Source of the DNA: Chloroflexota bacterium
Lineage (GTDB): Bacteria; Chloroflexota; Dehalococcoidia; Lucifugimonadales; UBA3495
Length of the DNA stretch: 64,000 bases
Assembly: GCA_022573285.1 (NCBI GenBank)
Contig: JACZUF010000003.1
Coordinates: forward strand, 62,001-126,000
Direction of reading: 5' to 3'
Shown here in pieces: positions 42,056 through 50,039 of this stretch (within the stretch, counting starts at the first letter, position 1; each line of letters opens with the position of its first letter). The position numbers and the translations under genes are program-made. The notes under the pieces were generated by a model. That model ran no database searches. It worked only from the letters and a program-made list of their open reading frames with translations, and was not told where the DNA came from.

Positions 42056-42667
42056 TTAATCAGGGCGCTTGAGGGCGGTACGGCTCCTGGCGGCCTCCTC
42101 GGTCCTAGCGTCGAGTTTTAACCCGAATCCGTCGGCCAACCGGGTCAAGTAATTGAAAATACCCACGATGTGACCAACTTCCAGGCACGCAGTGTCGTCG
42201 AATCCCAAATCCCGCAGCGGCTGCCAGTCCTTCTCCACCATACGCGTGGGCGTCGCGCTCAGCTTTTCAGCGATGGTGCATAGCGAACGTTCCCTTTCCG
42301 ATAAACCTGGGACCTCACTCCATCGATTCTGTTTGATCGCCTCTACAAGTTCAGAATTTCCATCTTCGGCACGCAGAAACTCTGCGTGGGATTCCGTTCA
42401 ATAATGGCAATCCTGGGCGACAGCGGCCACCGCCGCCACCATCTCCCGCTCTTGCCGGCCCAGATGGCCCGGCCCGAACATTACGGTCCAAAATAACTTT
42501 CCGAATGCGGGACCGATCTCCTCATGGGCCGAGAGTAGCCGTCCCATCGCAGGCAGAAAACCAAAATCGTATCCACTGGCGGGAACTCCCTGAGGCATCT
42601 GAGCACGCCGTTCCGCTTCGCTGGGGATGGAGACCCAGGCTTCAGACAGGTCGGGTCCGTGCGTCAT
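42056..42667 (-). CDS. AhpD-like peroxidase-related selenoprotein with in-frame UGA (CxxU)
   Basis: From ATG 42667 (GAGGAGAG upstream) the frame runs to 42398, where it reads 'VAAVAQDCHY', then TGA (42398-42400), then 'TESHAEFLRAEDGN' and on to the stop at 42056, all in one frame. In the carboxymuconolactone-decarboxylase/AhpD peroxidase-related family this site is C-x-x-C-x3-H; here the second Cys is the UGA, giving C-H-Y-U-T-E-S-H. The 203-residue total is the normal length. A perfect 7-bp hairpin follows 9 bases after the UGA. Expected role: peroxide or thiol redox chemistry. A caller treating TGA as stop would report two unrelated fragments. Confidence 0.87.
42370..42388 (-). promoter_or_regulatory. 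Putative bacterial SECIS hairpin of the AhpD-like gene
   Basis: On the mRNA strand CACGCAG and CTGCGTG form a perfect 7-bp stem around the loop AGTTT, starting 9 bases after the UGA, with G at the second loop position. Confidence 0.75.
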
Positions 42668-42776
42668 ATCAGTCTCTCCTCGTCTAACAAGTTACCAGTT
42701 GCGTCTCCAACGTCCTATTACAAAGATTTCCAGGCGCCCAGTGGAGAGGTTAATTGGCGCCGGTTGGGGCCATCTC

Positions 42777-43187
42777 CTAAGGCCGCGACTTGCCGTTGCG
42801 GCGGCGGCCGGATCCGGGAACGTTGCACCCGAAGATGCGGTAGCGGTTTCTGGCTACCCACCGGTACACCGCGGCGCCAATCAACCCGATGGCCGGAAGC
42901 CAGAAGATGGGCGCCAGAGGAGCGAGCAGGGGAATGCGGACCGTGAGCATACGTATGGCGTAGAAGCCCTCATAGTGCCGGCCGCGGCAGCCGTCCACCA
43001 GATAGACGGACCGCTTCAAGTCCTCCCACGAAATCCCGGGCGGCGGCGTCTCCAAAGACTGGTAAGGAGTCCAGATTACCCGCTGGAGGACATCGGCTCT
43101 GGACAACCACCGGACCAGCCTGGTGCAGAAGCGGCAATCGGCGTCGTAGTAGAAGACTTGGGATTTATTCATGTGCGCATCAGCCAC
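42777..43187 (-). CDS. DCC-family thiol-disulfide oxidoreductase-like protein
   Basis: 136 residues. 'QVFYYDADCRFCTRLVRWLS' is the DxxCxxC motif of the DCC (DUF393) family, where the two Cys form a thioredoxin-like redox pair; 'VYLVDGCRGRHYEGFYAIRM' follows. A hydrophobic stretch near residues 85-115 ('IPLLAPLAPIFWLPAIGLIG') suggests membrane association. The tail is basic (GSGRRRNGKSRP). It belongs to a redox group with the AhpD-like selenoprotein and msrB, although msrB is on the opposite strand. Confidence 0.82.
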   Translation of the reverse strand: MADAHMNKSQVFYYDADCRFCTRLVRWLSRADVLQRVIWTPYQSLETPPPGISWEDLKRSVYLVDGCRGRHYEGFYAIRMLTVRIPLLAPLAPIFWLPAIGLIGAAVYRWVARNRYRIFGCNVPGSGRRRNGKSRP

Positions 43188-43366
43188 CGTGGCATTATAA
43201 CGATATCATCTTGCGTGCGGCGAAGCCGTTGAGCGATGGCTTCAGCGGCCGAACTTGGGTCAGCATCTAAGAAAATGTCCACGGGGTCCACACTGCTGGA
43301 CTTGACCAGATGGGCAGAATGAGAGATTCTAGGCGCAGATTTCCAAGAGAAAGGTAACGAACTGAC

Positions 43367-43738
43367 ATGACCACGCCAAGCTACAATTCACTCACCGCCG
43401 AAGAGCGGTACGTGATCGAGTCCAAGGGGACCGAACGGCCCTTCACCGGCGAATACGACGACTTCTACGAAGCCGGCACTTATGTTTGCCGTAAGTGCAA
43501 CGCCGAGCTTTACCGGTCCGTTGATAAATTCGACGCCCATTGCGGTTGGCCGGCCTTCGATAAAGAGGTCCCGGAGGCCGTGAAACATCTCTCTGACCCC
43601 GACGGCATGCGGATCGAGGTGGAATGCGCCAATTGCGGCGGCCATCTGGGCCACGTCTTCATGGGAGAAGGTTTCACCGCCACCAATGCCCGCCACTGCA
43701 TAAATTCCATTTCGATGAAGTTCGTGCCGGCGGAATAG
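43367..43738 (+). CDS. msrB: Peptide-methionine (R)-S-oxide reductase MsrB
   Basis: Reduces methionine-R-sulfoxide in proteins. The zinc site is formed by 'YVCRKCNAEL' and 'ECANCGGHLGHVF'. The catalytic Cys is in 'TNARHCINSISMKF' (C111) and the resolving Cys in 'FDAHCGWPAF' (C59). The whole protein is 123 residues, a normal single-domain MsrB. This copy uses Cys, not selenocysteine, at the active site. A degenerate tRNA-Ser follows 56 bases later on the same strand. Confidence 0.95.
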   Translation: MTTPSYNSLTAEERYVIESKGTERPFTGEYDDFYEAGTYVCRKCNAELYRSVDKFDAHCGWPAFDKEVPEAVKHLSDPDGMRIEVECANCGGHLGHVFMGEGFTATNARHCINSISMKFVPAE

Positions 43739-43794
43739 GTAAACGGCAAGCCGGGAAATTCGTGCCGGCGGATCAGAGCAGCCGCCCACTCGGC

Positions 43795-43884
43795 GGAGAG
43801 GTGGCTGAGTGGCCGAAAGGAACGCCCTTGAAAACCGGCATGGGGACATCCATATCCAGGGTTCGAATCCCAATCCTTTCGCCA
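43795..43884 (+). pseudogene. Degenerate tRNA-Ser (UGA) copy
   Basis: It resembles the tRNA-Ser at 35863-35949 along its length and keeps the loop CTTGAAA and a CCA. Three of the five anticodon-stem pairs fail (ACGCC/ACCGG), two T-stem pairs fail (CAGGG/CCCAA), and the acceptor stem has mismatches. It is probably inactive. Confidence 0.65.
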
Positions 43885-43896
43885 TTCTAGACGCGA

Positions 43897-43928
43897 AAAA
43901 AGCCTCTCTGGACCCAGAGAGGCTTTTT
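43897..43928. terminator. Bidirectional terminator
   Basis: A 14-bp stem, AAAAAGCCTCTCTG/CAGAGAGGCTTTTT, with loop GACC. It can end transcripts from msrB on one side and from the PH-domain gene on the other. Confidence 0.85.
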
Positions 43929-43955
43929 AAATTTTCGCTTGGATTTACGCCCTGT

Positions 43956-44630
43956 TTAGTCGAAGAACCTCCGGATGGATTCGGCAATGGGTCCCGGATT
44001 GGTGATGTCTTCTATTCGCACGGTCTGCCGCTCTCCGATGCCGCTGGACACAATCACGCTCCCGCGCCCCGTGATGATCTCAAAGAAGTTCCTGGCCTCC
44101 GAGATGGAGATTATCCTGTTTGATGGAATCTCTTTCGTGTACAGCCACAGGAAGCGGTACTGCTGCACCACCCGGCGGTTGGTGACCGTGTAGGTGATGT
44201 GCAGGTTGCGCAAATAGCGCATGGCGCCCTTGAAGAAGAGGAACATGGCCACTACGAACACCACAAACGGGAAGACATAGGGCACCAAGGTGAACTCGAA
44301 CAACCACCAGGCCCCGGCAAAAAATGGAATGCTCAGGATCATCCGGGCGAAGGCCGGCTTCATTGTCGGGTGCCGGCTCACCAGAAGCTGCTCACCCTCA
44401 ACCAGGGCCAAAGGGGGGACCACCCGGCCGATGCTGATCAGGGGGACGGCGGCCAGGAAGAGGCCGACGATAAGGAACACACCGGACGCCCAGCCGGGGA
44501 AGTCCGATTCTGTGAGTCCGTATCCTCCGGCCGCAAGGAACGGGCCCGCGATGAGCAGGCTCACAACAGTTTTCTTGAACAGTCCCGCCTGAGCAATGGG
44601 ACGCTGTTGCCCCGTCGTCGATTGGGCCAT
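43956..44630 (-). CDS. Membrane protein with bacterial PH domain
   Basis: 224 residues: two N-terminal membrane segments ('TVVSLLIAGPFLAAGGYG', 'FLIVGLFLAAVPLISIG'), two central ones ('MILSIPFFAGAWWLFEF', 'YVFPFVVFVVAMFLFF'), then a cytoplasmic domain beginning 'HITYTVTNRRVVQQYRFLWL' with 'EIPSNRIISISEARNFFEII' and 'SVIVSSGIGE'. The last part is the bPH2/DUF304-type pleckstrin-homology-like fold. No catalytic function is known for such proteins. Its start ATG is 2 bases after the stop of the surface-protein gene at 44632, so the two are probably co-transcribed. Confidence 0.8.
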   Translation of the reverse strand: MAQSTTGQQRPIAQAGLFKKTVVSLLIAGPFLAAGGYGLTESDFPGWASGVFLIVGLFLAAVPLISIGRVVPPLALVEGEQLLVSRHPTMKPAFARMILSIPFFAGAWWLFEFTLVPYVFPFVVFVVAMFLFFKGAMRYLRNLHITYTVTNRRVVQQYRFLWLYTKEIPSNRIISISEARNFFEIITGRGSVIVSSGIGERQTVRIEDITNPGPIAESIRRFFD

Positions 44631-44631
44631 G

Positions 44632-45783
44632 CTAGTTTCCCTTTACAAGCTGGACCATCGAGGCCGCCAGGGTGATTAGTATTCCTATGACCGCCAGCGC
44701 CGTTGGGTCAAGCGCATTGTTGAAAGGATTTGTATCGGTTGATATTGAGTTCGTAAAGAACCCGCGTTTCCGCTCGCCCTCCCCGGAATCCGAGGTCTTA
44801 GGGCTTAAGTCAACCTTGTCCTCGTTCAATGGCGCATTCGCGGCCGGAACCGGAGTGCGCTCCGGGCGTTCGTCACCCACCTTATCCACCGTTGTTTCGA
44901 GTAGTAGCCCGGCCATTTCCAGGCGTTGGTTTAATTCGGTTTCGACTTGGGAAATGAGCTGGTTGAGCTTGATCAACTCAAAGTTTTTTGCCTGCGCCAT
45001 CTTCAGGATCTCGTCATCTAGATACCCCTGCTTCAAACTGGATTCGATCTCGAACTCGACCCACAGAGCCTTAATGAATTTATCAAGTTCCGCTTCCAGC
45101 CTCTTGAAGATGGCATCTCTTCTGGGACCGAGAGTAATTTGCTGCCGCTCCAACTCGAACTTGCACTTCACCTGCTGGATTCGCAGTTCCACCTCGGCCC
45201 GAAGTTCCTCGATGGCCTGCTCCCATCGTTTGGTGACGGTGGCGATCTCAATCCCCGCTTGGCGCTCGAATTTAGCGGCCAATTCGGAGCGCTGATTTTC
45301 CAACGCCAGCAGCATTGCCCGCAATTCTCTAATCGCGGTAATGTCGTCAGGTCCGGGGTCTGCGGTCCCGTTGCCGCCGTCGCCTTGCAGTCCGGTGTAG
45401 GCGTACAGAAGAATCCAGCTTTCCGTGCCCTCGACCCAGTCGGCCGCGGCATCTGTTTCTAGGCCGCGGAACTTGAACCTGACAACCTCTCCTTCAAAGG
45501 ACTCACCGGGAGGTTCCACGACGTGAAGTATAAATCCCTGATCGAAGATTTTAGTGGCCGCCACCGGTACACCGCGGATCCATGCCTCCACGACGGTGCC
45601 GTCCTCAACGGTGTGGTCATCGATGAACCCCATGCCAGTGAATATGGCGCCCGGCGCCCTTTGTGCAGCAGCAGTAAGAGGAAATGCCGCAAACAGGGCC
45701 ACGAAAACCACGAGGGCGATGACCAGCGGTGGCAGGGCAGGTTTTCGGGCATGCATCGCTTTTGGCGAGAAGCTGGCTAGCAT
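44632..45783 (-). CDS. Anchored surface protein with coiled coil, paralogous N-domain to the collagen-like protein
   Basis: A signal peptide (to about residue 41, ending AAAQ) leads to 'RAPGAIFTGMGFIDDHTVED' and 'GTVVEAWIRGVPVAATKIFD', which aligns directly with 'RVPPHVFVGTATLDGATAVD' and 'GTAVTAWVDGVQVTATNVVG' of the 1683-2324 protein. Residues about 160-300 are a long charged coiled coil (RELRAMLLALENQRSELAAK and onward). A polar linker and a C-terminal membrane helix (ALAVIGILITLAASMVQLV) close the protein. It appears to be the same display module on a coiled-coil instead of a collagen stalk. AGGTGG precedes the ATG. Confidence 0.8.
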   Translation of the reverse strand: MLASFSPKAMHARKPALPPLVIALVVFVALFAAFPLTAAAQRAPGAIFTGMGFIDDHTVEDGTVVEAWIRGVPVAATKIFDQGFILHVVEPPGESFEGEVVRFKFRGLETDAAADWVEGTESWILLYAYTGLQGDGGNGTADPGPDDITAIRELRAMLLALENQRSELAAKFERQAGIEIATVTKRWEQAIEELRAEVELRIQQVKCKFELERQQITLGPRRDAIFKRLEAELDKFIKALWVEFEIESSLKQGYLDDEILKMAQAKNFELIKLNQLISQVETELNQRLEMAGLLLETTVDKVGDERPERTPVPAANAPLNEDKVDLSPKTSDSGEGERKRGFFTNSISTDTNPFNNALDPTALAVIGILITLAASMVQLVKGN

Positions 45784-46016
45784 TTTCGTCCACCTGGGCC
45801 GCGACCAACATCTAAGCGGATACCGGAGCAGTCCTATCGGTCCAGAAGCCGCCTGACACGCGGACCTTTGTATCTCGAATCAGGTAAATTAGATAAGTTA
45901 TATGAACATTGATTCTCTATGGCGAGCCACTTTTTAGACGCCGTTTGGTGAGAATCCCCCGGGCCCCATACGGGCCGCGCATCCTTCAGCCGGGGTAGGG
46001 AATCAAAAGTCCCGAG

Positions 46017-46703
46017 ATGAAGGCGTTTTCAAAGACCGCTACCGTTATTTCCTTGGCAGGTCTGGTCCTGTTGGCGGCCTGTGGCGGTAGCCTGGGGGCT
46101 TCACCGGCCACGGCGCCTACTTCCACCTCCGCCCCCGCCTCCAACACCAGGGCCCAGTCGCTGAATATCACGGTGGAAAACCACGGCGGCGCCATGGAAG
46201 GCCACACGCCGAGGGGATTTCAGGGAATGGGGACCGGCCTTTTCGCCGGGGACAACCTGAACCGGAATTTTCCCGACGGCGACGGCGTGCAGATCTTCTT
46301 GACCTTTGATCTGAGTGGGGTTCCTCAAGGGAGGGTTCAGTCTGCAGTGCTGCGTTCGGAGAATTCGTCGGTCTCGGGGACTCCCTTTGAAGACCTGGGC
46401 GCTTTGGCCGCAGTGGAGATTCGCTATGCCAGGTTTTCGTCCGCGTTATGGGACCTGGCCCCAGTGAAGGACGGCGCAAATTGTATCCTGGCCAAGTCGG
46501 CCTCAGGACCGTTTCAATGCGACCTTTCCGAGGCCGTCCAGCGCTCTTTGGATGACTCCTACCGGTACGCCCAATTCAGGGTCCGGTTTGATGAGGCCGG
46601 CGACCGGGACGGCAGGCAGGACCTAGCGGCGTTCTTCAAGCGCGACTCCAATACCAACGAACCAGGCGTCTTCCTGCTGGATGTGACCATCCTCCCGAAT
46701 TGA
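46017..46703 (+). CDS. Lipoprotein of unknown function
   Basis: A lipoprotein signal with lipobox 'LVLLAACGG' (Cys about 22) is followed by a Pro/Thr/Ser-rich linker to residue 45 and a beta-rich domain. The motifs 'VQIFLTFDLSGVPQGRVQSA', 'VEIRYARFSSALWDL' and 'YAQFRVRFDEAGDRD' resemble the DNRLRE/CBM-like beta-sandwich found in extracellular proteins, though I am not certain of the family. It is probably anchored on the outer face of the cytoplasmic membrane. It is convergent with the metalloprotease gene, whose end lies 6 bases away. Confidence 0.75.
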   Translation: MKAFSKTATVISLAGLVLLAACGGSLGASPATAPTSTSAPASNTRAQSLNITVENHGGAMEGHTPRGFQGMGTGLFAGDNLNRNFPDGDGVQIFLTFDLSGVPQGRVQSAVLRSENSSVSGTPFEDLGALAAVEIRYARFSSALWDLAPVKDGANCILAKSASGPFQCDLSEAVQRSLDDSYRYAQFRVRFDEAGDRDGRQDLAAFFKRDSNTNEPGVFLLDVTILPN

Positions 46704-46709
46704 AACGGC

Positions 46710-47414
46710 TCATCTCTGCGCTTTTAGCAATTGCATCGCCACGTACCGGGTCAGCGTGATCTCCTCTGGAGTGAGGTCCATGCCGTTGGTGCCGGGATAG
46801 AGAAGCCGGCCGCGGTCGTTAAGGGTGTGCCGGAGTCCCAAGATATGACCGACCTCGTGGCCGCTGACCCGGTGGTCGAACACGCTGGGCTCGTCCATCA
46901 CCATATACGACCTCGATCCCAGCGGAGTGACCCCGTTGGACCCGCCGATCCACCTCGTGTAGAAGCCGCTGATCAGACTGGACTCCGGGCCAGTCGCGGC
47001 GAACGGGATGCTCTCGCCCAAGCGGTCGAAGAAGGCCCTGATGTTCCCCTCCGCCACCTGCGCGAGCACATCTGGGTCGACCACTATCGTGTCCAGATTT
47101 TCCAGTTCCAAATGGACGTTGGCCTGGCCCCAAATCTCGTTCATCCCCGCCAGTATGGCGATTAATTCCTCTTCAGTACGGTTGCTGGAGAGCGTCGGGT
47201 CGGGGTCCTCCAAGTCATCCACCAACAGGTACATCGAGATTCCGATGGTGATTTTCTCCGAAGAATCCTCAACCGTGTCCTGCGCGGGCCGCAAGTCGCC
47301 ATTGCCTCCGCAAGCGGCCACCCCGATGGCGCCCGCTGTTACCGCTGTCGCAAGCAAGATGGACCATCGCCAGGTGCGCCTAGGCAGACCTAACAAGGAC
47401 CGCTCCCTTCGCAT
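46710..47414 (-). CDS. Lipoprotein with metzincin-type zinc metalloprotease motif
   Basis: The frame is open upstream to 48008, but the ATG at 47414 begins a clear lipoprotein: 'MRRERSLLGLPRRTWRWSIL' then 'AIGVAACGGNG' with lipobox Cys. The mature part of about 200 residues holds the zinc signature 'SGHEVGHILGLRHTLNDRGR' (HExxHxxGxxH), followed by a Met-turn-like 'GTNGMDLTPEE'. This fits metzincin-like endopeptidases. The His, Glu and third His are all present, so activity is plausible. Target unknown. Confidence 0.83.
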   Translation of the reverse strand: MRRERSLLGLPRRTWRWSILLATAVTAGAIGVAACGGNGDLRPAQDTVEDSSEKITIGISMYLLVDDLEDPDPTLSSNRTEEELIAILAGMNEIWGQANVHLELENLDTIVVDPDVLAQVAEGNIRAFFDRLGESIPFAATGPESSLISGFYTRWIGGSNGVTPLGSRSYMVMDEPSVFDHRVSGHEVGHILGLRHTLNDRGRLLYPGTNGMDLTPEEITLTRYVAMQLLKAQR

Positions 47415-47465
47415 CCGTTGGATTGGGTACAATAACCTGACATACGTCGCTGGCGGGGGTTGAAG

Positions 47466-47693
47466 ATGTGCCGGAGCATCAAGACACTGCGTAACGTTGA
47501 AAGAGAAGCGTCGGATACGGAAGTGCGCGAAGCCTCGCTGCAGTTCGTCAGGAAGATCAGCGGCTACCGCCACCCGTCCCAGGCCAACACCGCCGCATTC
47601 GAGAAAGCCGTGGATGACATCTCGGAAGTGTCTCGGCAACTGCTTGCATCGCTGGTGCACCGTACTCCGGCGGCAGCCAGAAAACCCGGCTAG
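47466..47693 (+). CDS. DUF2277 family protein
   Basis: 75 residues starting 'MCRSIKTLRNVEREASDTEV', continuing 'REASLQFVRKISGYRHPSQA' and 'FEKAVDDISEVSRQLLASL'. This is a full match, by eye, to DUF2277, a small soluble family of unknown function. The ATG at 47466 is chosen over the TTG at 47460 because the family begins Met-Cys-Arg. Its stop overlaps the end of the convergent tag gene. Confidence 0.88.
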   Translation: MCRSIKTLRNVEREASDTEVREASLQFVRKISGYRHPSQANTAAFEKAVDDISEVSRQLLASLVHRTPAAARKPG

Positions 47694-48217
47694 CCGGCGG
47701 TGGGGTTGTACTTGTCGCCTTCCTGGCGGGTGATGCGGCCTGAAGCCATGAGCCACATGCGGGATATCTCCGGTCCCATGAATTTGAAGGTAGAGCGCAG
47801 TTCTTTCTGAAGGGACGGATAGTCGGTCCCCGGCAGCACGCCGTAGAACCAATCGCAGAAAGAACCGTGCTCTTTTTGGATCTCCAGAACTATCCCCGCG
47901 TTGGCGATAACGGCCTGTATCTTCTGCCGGTTGCGGATTATCCCCGGGTCCTCCCTCAGTCTCTCCACGTCGGGCGGACCCATGGCCGCCACGGCGTCGA
48001 TCTTCCAACCGGCGAATGCGGCTCGGAAACTGTCCCGCCGGGAGAGCACCATCCGCCAGGTGAGGCCCGCCTGAAACACCTGCAGGCTCATCACCTCGAA
48101 CAAGGCGTCGTCATCGGCAGCCCGCTTGCCCCATATCTCTTTGGAGTACCACTCCCGCAGCGGATCGCCCGACACCCTTTCCGCGGCTTCCCAATTCTCC
48201 GTAGTTTCTTCCGGCAT
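47690..48217 (-). CDS. tag: DNA-3-methyladenine glycosylase I family protein (Tag)
   Basis: A base-excision repair enzyme that removes 3-methyladenine. 'DDDALFEVMSLQVFQAGLTW' and 'LSRRDSFRAAFAGWKIDAVA' are the conserved core, with 'IIRNRQKIQAVIANAGIVLE' and 'FKFMGPEISRMWLMASG' afterwards. The N- and C-terminal Cys/His zinc-snap residues of E. coli Tag are not seen; many shorter homologues share this. The length of 175 is slightly below the usual 185-195. Confidence 0.87.
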   Translation of the reverse strand: MPEETTENWEAAERVSGDPLREWYSKEIWGKRAADDDALFEVMSLQVFQAGLTWRMVLSRRDSFRAAFAGWKIDAVAAMGPPDVERLREDPGIIRNRQKIQAVIANAGIVLEIQKEHGSFCDWFYGVLPGTDYPSLQKELRSTFKFMGPEISRMWLMASGRITRQEGDKYNPTAG

Positions 48218-48255
48218 CCGTTTATCCCTGCTCCTCGTCGCTGTTGCTTTCTGGG

Positions 48256-50001
48256 TTACCGGGGCACGATTGCCAGGCTGACGTAAGACGCCTGCCGGCC
48301 GTCGTGGAACACGGTCTGGAGCGCCGGCCTGAGCTCGGTGTCCTCGGCGATGATGTTTCCGGTGTTGGTGTTGCGGTCGAACCGGGGGAAGTTACTGCTG
48401 GAAATCTCCAGACGGATCCGGTGACCGGCCTTGAACACGTTGCTGGTGGCCCAGAGGTCGATCTCGTAGCAGTAGGCCCGGCCCGGCTCAAGCAGACTGG
48501 GGTTGGACATCGAGTCGCGGTAGCGGGCCCGGATGATTCCGTCGGTCAGGTTCCGGGCGCAACCGTCCTCGCAAACGTCCACCAACTTGGCGGTGAAGTC
48601 GGTGTCCGTTGCCGACGTGGACGCCCAAAGCGTCACCTTCACCGGCCCGGTGACCTCCAAGTCGCGCTCCAAGGGCGGCGTCGAATAGACCAACACGTCG
48701 GCCCGCTCCTCCACTTGGTTCTGGTCGTAGGCGCCGTTGGCCGCGAAGTAAGGGTTGCAGCACAGCGCTCCGCCCGTGGTTGGCACCGGGTCTGCCGGGT
48801 TGTAAAGAAACGCGTCCGGCGGTTCACCGTCCGGAGCCTCGGTGCCCAGACTGCCATCACCGTGCTTGGAGTTGGCCTTGCCACCGCTGTGCAAGTAGTA
48901 CTTGGTTTCTTGGGCCCTGGCCAGCGGCCATTCCTGTTCTTCCCGCCAGACGTCGTCCCCCATGACGAAGATCCGCACCGGCGCCTCGTCTGTAATGCCA
49001 TTCTTTTCATCGTTCAACCAGTGGCCGAACCACCGCAGGTGGATGCCGTCCAAGTCGATGGCCATCGCGTCGGCCAGGACGCCGAAGTAATGGCTGCCCG
49101 CCATGCTGGAGCCACGCGCCCCGTGCTGCCAGGGGCCGATGATCAACTTTTGGCCGCCGCGGGCAGTGTCATTGGACCCAGCCTCTTTCATGCCCAGGTA
49201 GTTTCGGATGGTGCCGCCCAGGAAGATGTCGTACCAGCCGCCGACGTGAAGGGCGGGGACGTCGATCTCCGAGTGGTGTTCTTCGATGCACAGCTTCCGC
49301 CAGTAGTCGTCGTAGTCGGGGTGGGCCAGCCAGTCGTAATAGTACTTGGCCAGCCCCGCGTCCAGGTGGGGATAGTCTTTGGTGGGCAGAAAACCGAATC
49401 CTTCGGTCATGCCGTCGATGGCTTTGACCAACTCCATGCGCCGTTCCCGGGGCACGTCCTGCGCGCCGGAGACGTTCTTGAAATTGGCCAGGGTCAACTG
49501 GAGCAGGGTCCAAGACATGTTGAAACCCAACTCGAAGGCGCCGCCCTGATAGGTCCAGCCATCGTGGTAATTGGAGGCGGTGACGGTGGGCACGATGGTC
49601 ACCAGATGGGGCGGCCGGGCGGTGGCCGCCAGCCATTGGGTGGCCCCCACGTAGGACGCGCCGTACATTCCGACCTTGCCGTTGGACCAGGACTGGGCGG
49701 CGGCCCACTCGACGGTGTCGTAACCATCGTCAATGTCGTCCCGGAAGGCGTAGAACTCGCCCTCCGACGCGTGCCGGCCGCGGGTGTCCTGGATCACCAC
49801 CGCGAACCCCGCCTTGGCCGCCCTGATCGGGTCCAGCATGGTGCTGGTCAGATTGGCGGTCTTGTCGTAGGGCGTGCGCTGCAGGATGGTGGGATAGGGC
49901 CCATCGCCGTCGGGCCGGTAGATGTCGGCGTAGAGGGTGACGCCGTCCCGCATGGCGACGGCGATGTTGCTTTCCATCTTGAGAGAAATTAAGTCCGGCA
50001 T
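48256..50001 (-). CDS. CocE/NonD family hydrolase (X-Pro dipeptidyl-peptidase S15 type)
   Basis: The real protein starts at ATG 50001 (MPDLISLKMESN); the longer open frame upstream is only the shadow of the next gene. The alpha/beta-hydrolase half has 'VIQDTRGRHASEGEF' and the nucleophile elbow 'GMYGASYVGATQW' (Ser116). A helical cap follows, and the C-terminal jelly-roll domain has 'VKVTLWASTSATDTDFTAKL' and 'HRIRLEISSSNFPRFDRN'. The 581 residues agree with CocE-like esterases or acyl-peptidases. It is 38 bases downstream of the LLM-class gene and probably co-transcribed with it. Confidence 0.9.
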   Translation of the reverse strand: MPDLISLKMESNIAVAMRDGVTLYADIYRPDGDGPYPTILQRTPYDKTANLTSTMLDPIRAAKAGFAVVIQDTRGRHASEGEFYAFRDDIDDGYDTVEWAAAQSWSNGKVGMYGASYVGATQWLAATARPPHLVTIVPTVTASNYHDGWTYQGGAFELGFNMSWTLLQLTLANFKNVSGAQDVPRERRMELVKAIDGMTEGFGFLPTKDYPHLDAGLAKYYYDWLAHPDYDDYWRKLCIEEHHSEIDVPALHVGGWYDIFLGGTIRNYLGMKEAGSNDTARGGQKLIIGPWQHGARGSSMAGSHYFGVLADAMAIDLDGIHLRWFGHWLNDEKNGITDEAPVRIFVMGDDVWREEQEWPLARAQETKYYLHSGGKANSKHGDGSLGTEAPDGEPPDAFLYNPADPVPTTGGALCCNPYFAANGAYDQNQVEERADVLVYSTPPLERDLEVTGPVKVTLWASTSATDTDFTAKLVDVCEDGCARNLTDGIIRARYRDSMSNPSLLEPGRAYCYEIDLWATSNVFKAGHRIRLEISSSNFPRFDRNTNTGNIIAEDTELRPALQTVFHDGRQASYVSLAIVPR

Positions 50002-50039
50002 GGTCCTGCTCCTATCCTGTGGTGCTGATATCGGGTTTT

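Noticed and set aside
48244-49992. 582-residue forward frame opposite the CocE gene
   Set aside because: Shadow frame with random composition. All CocE motifs are on the minus strand.
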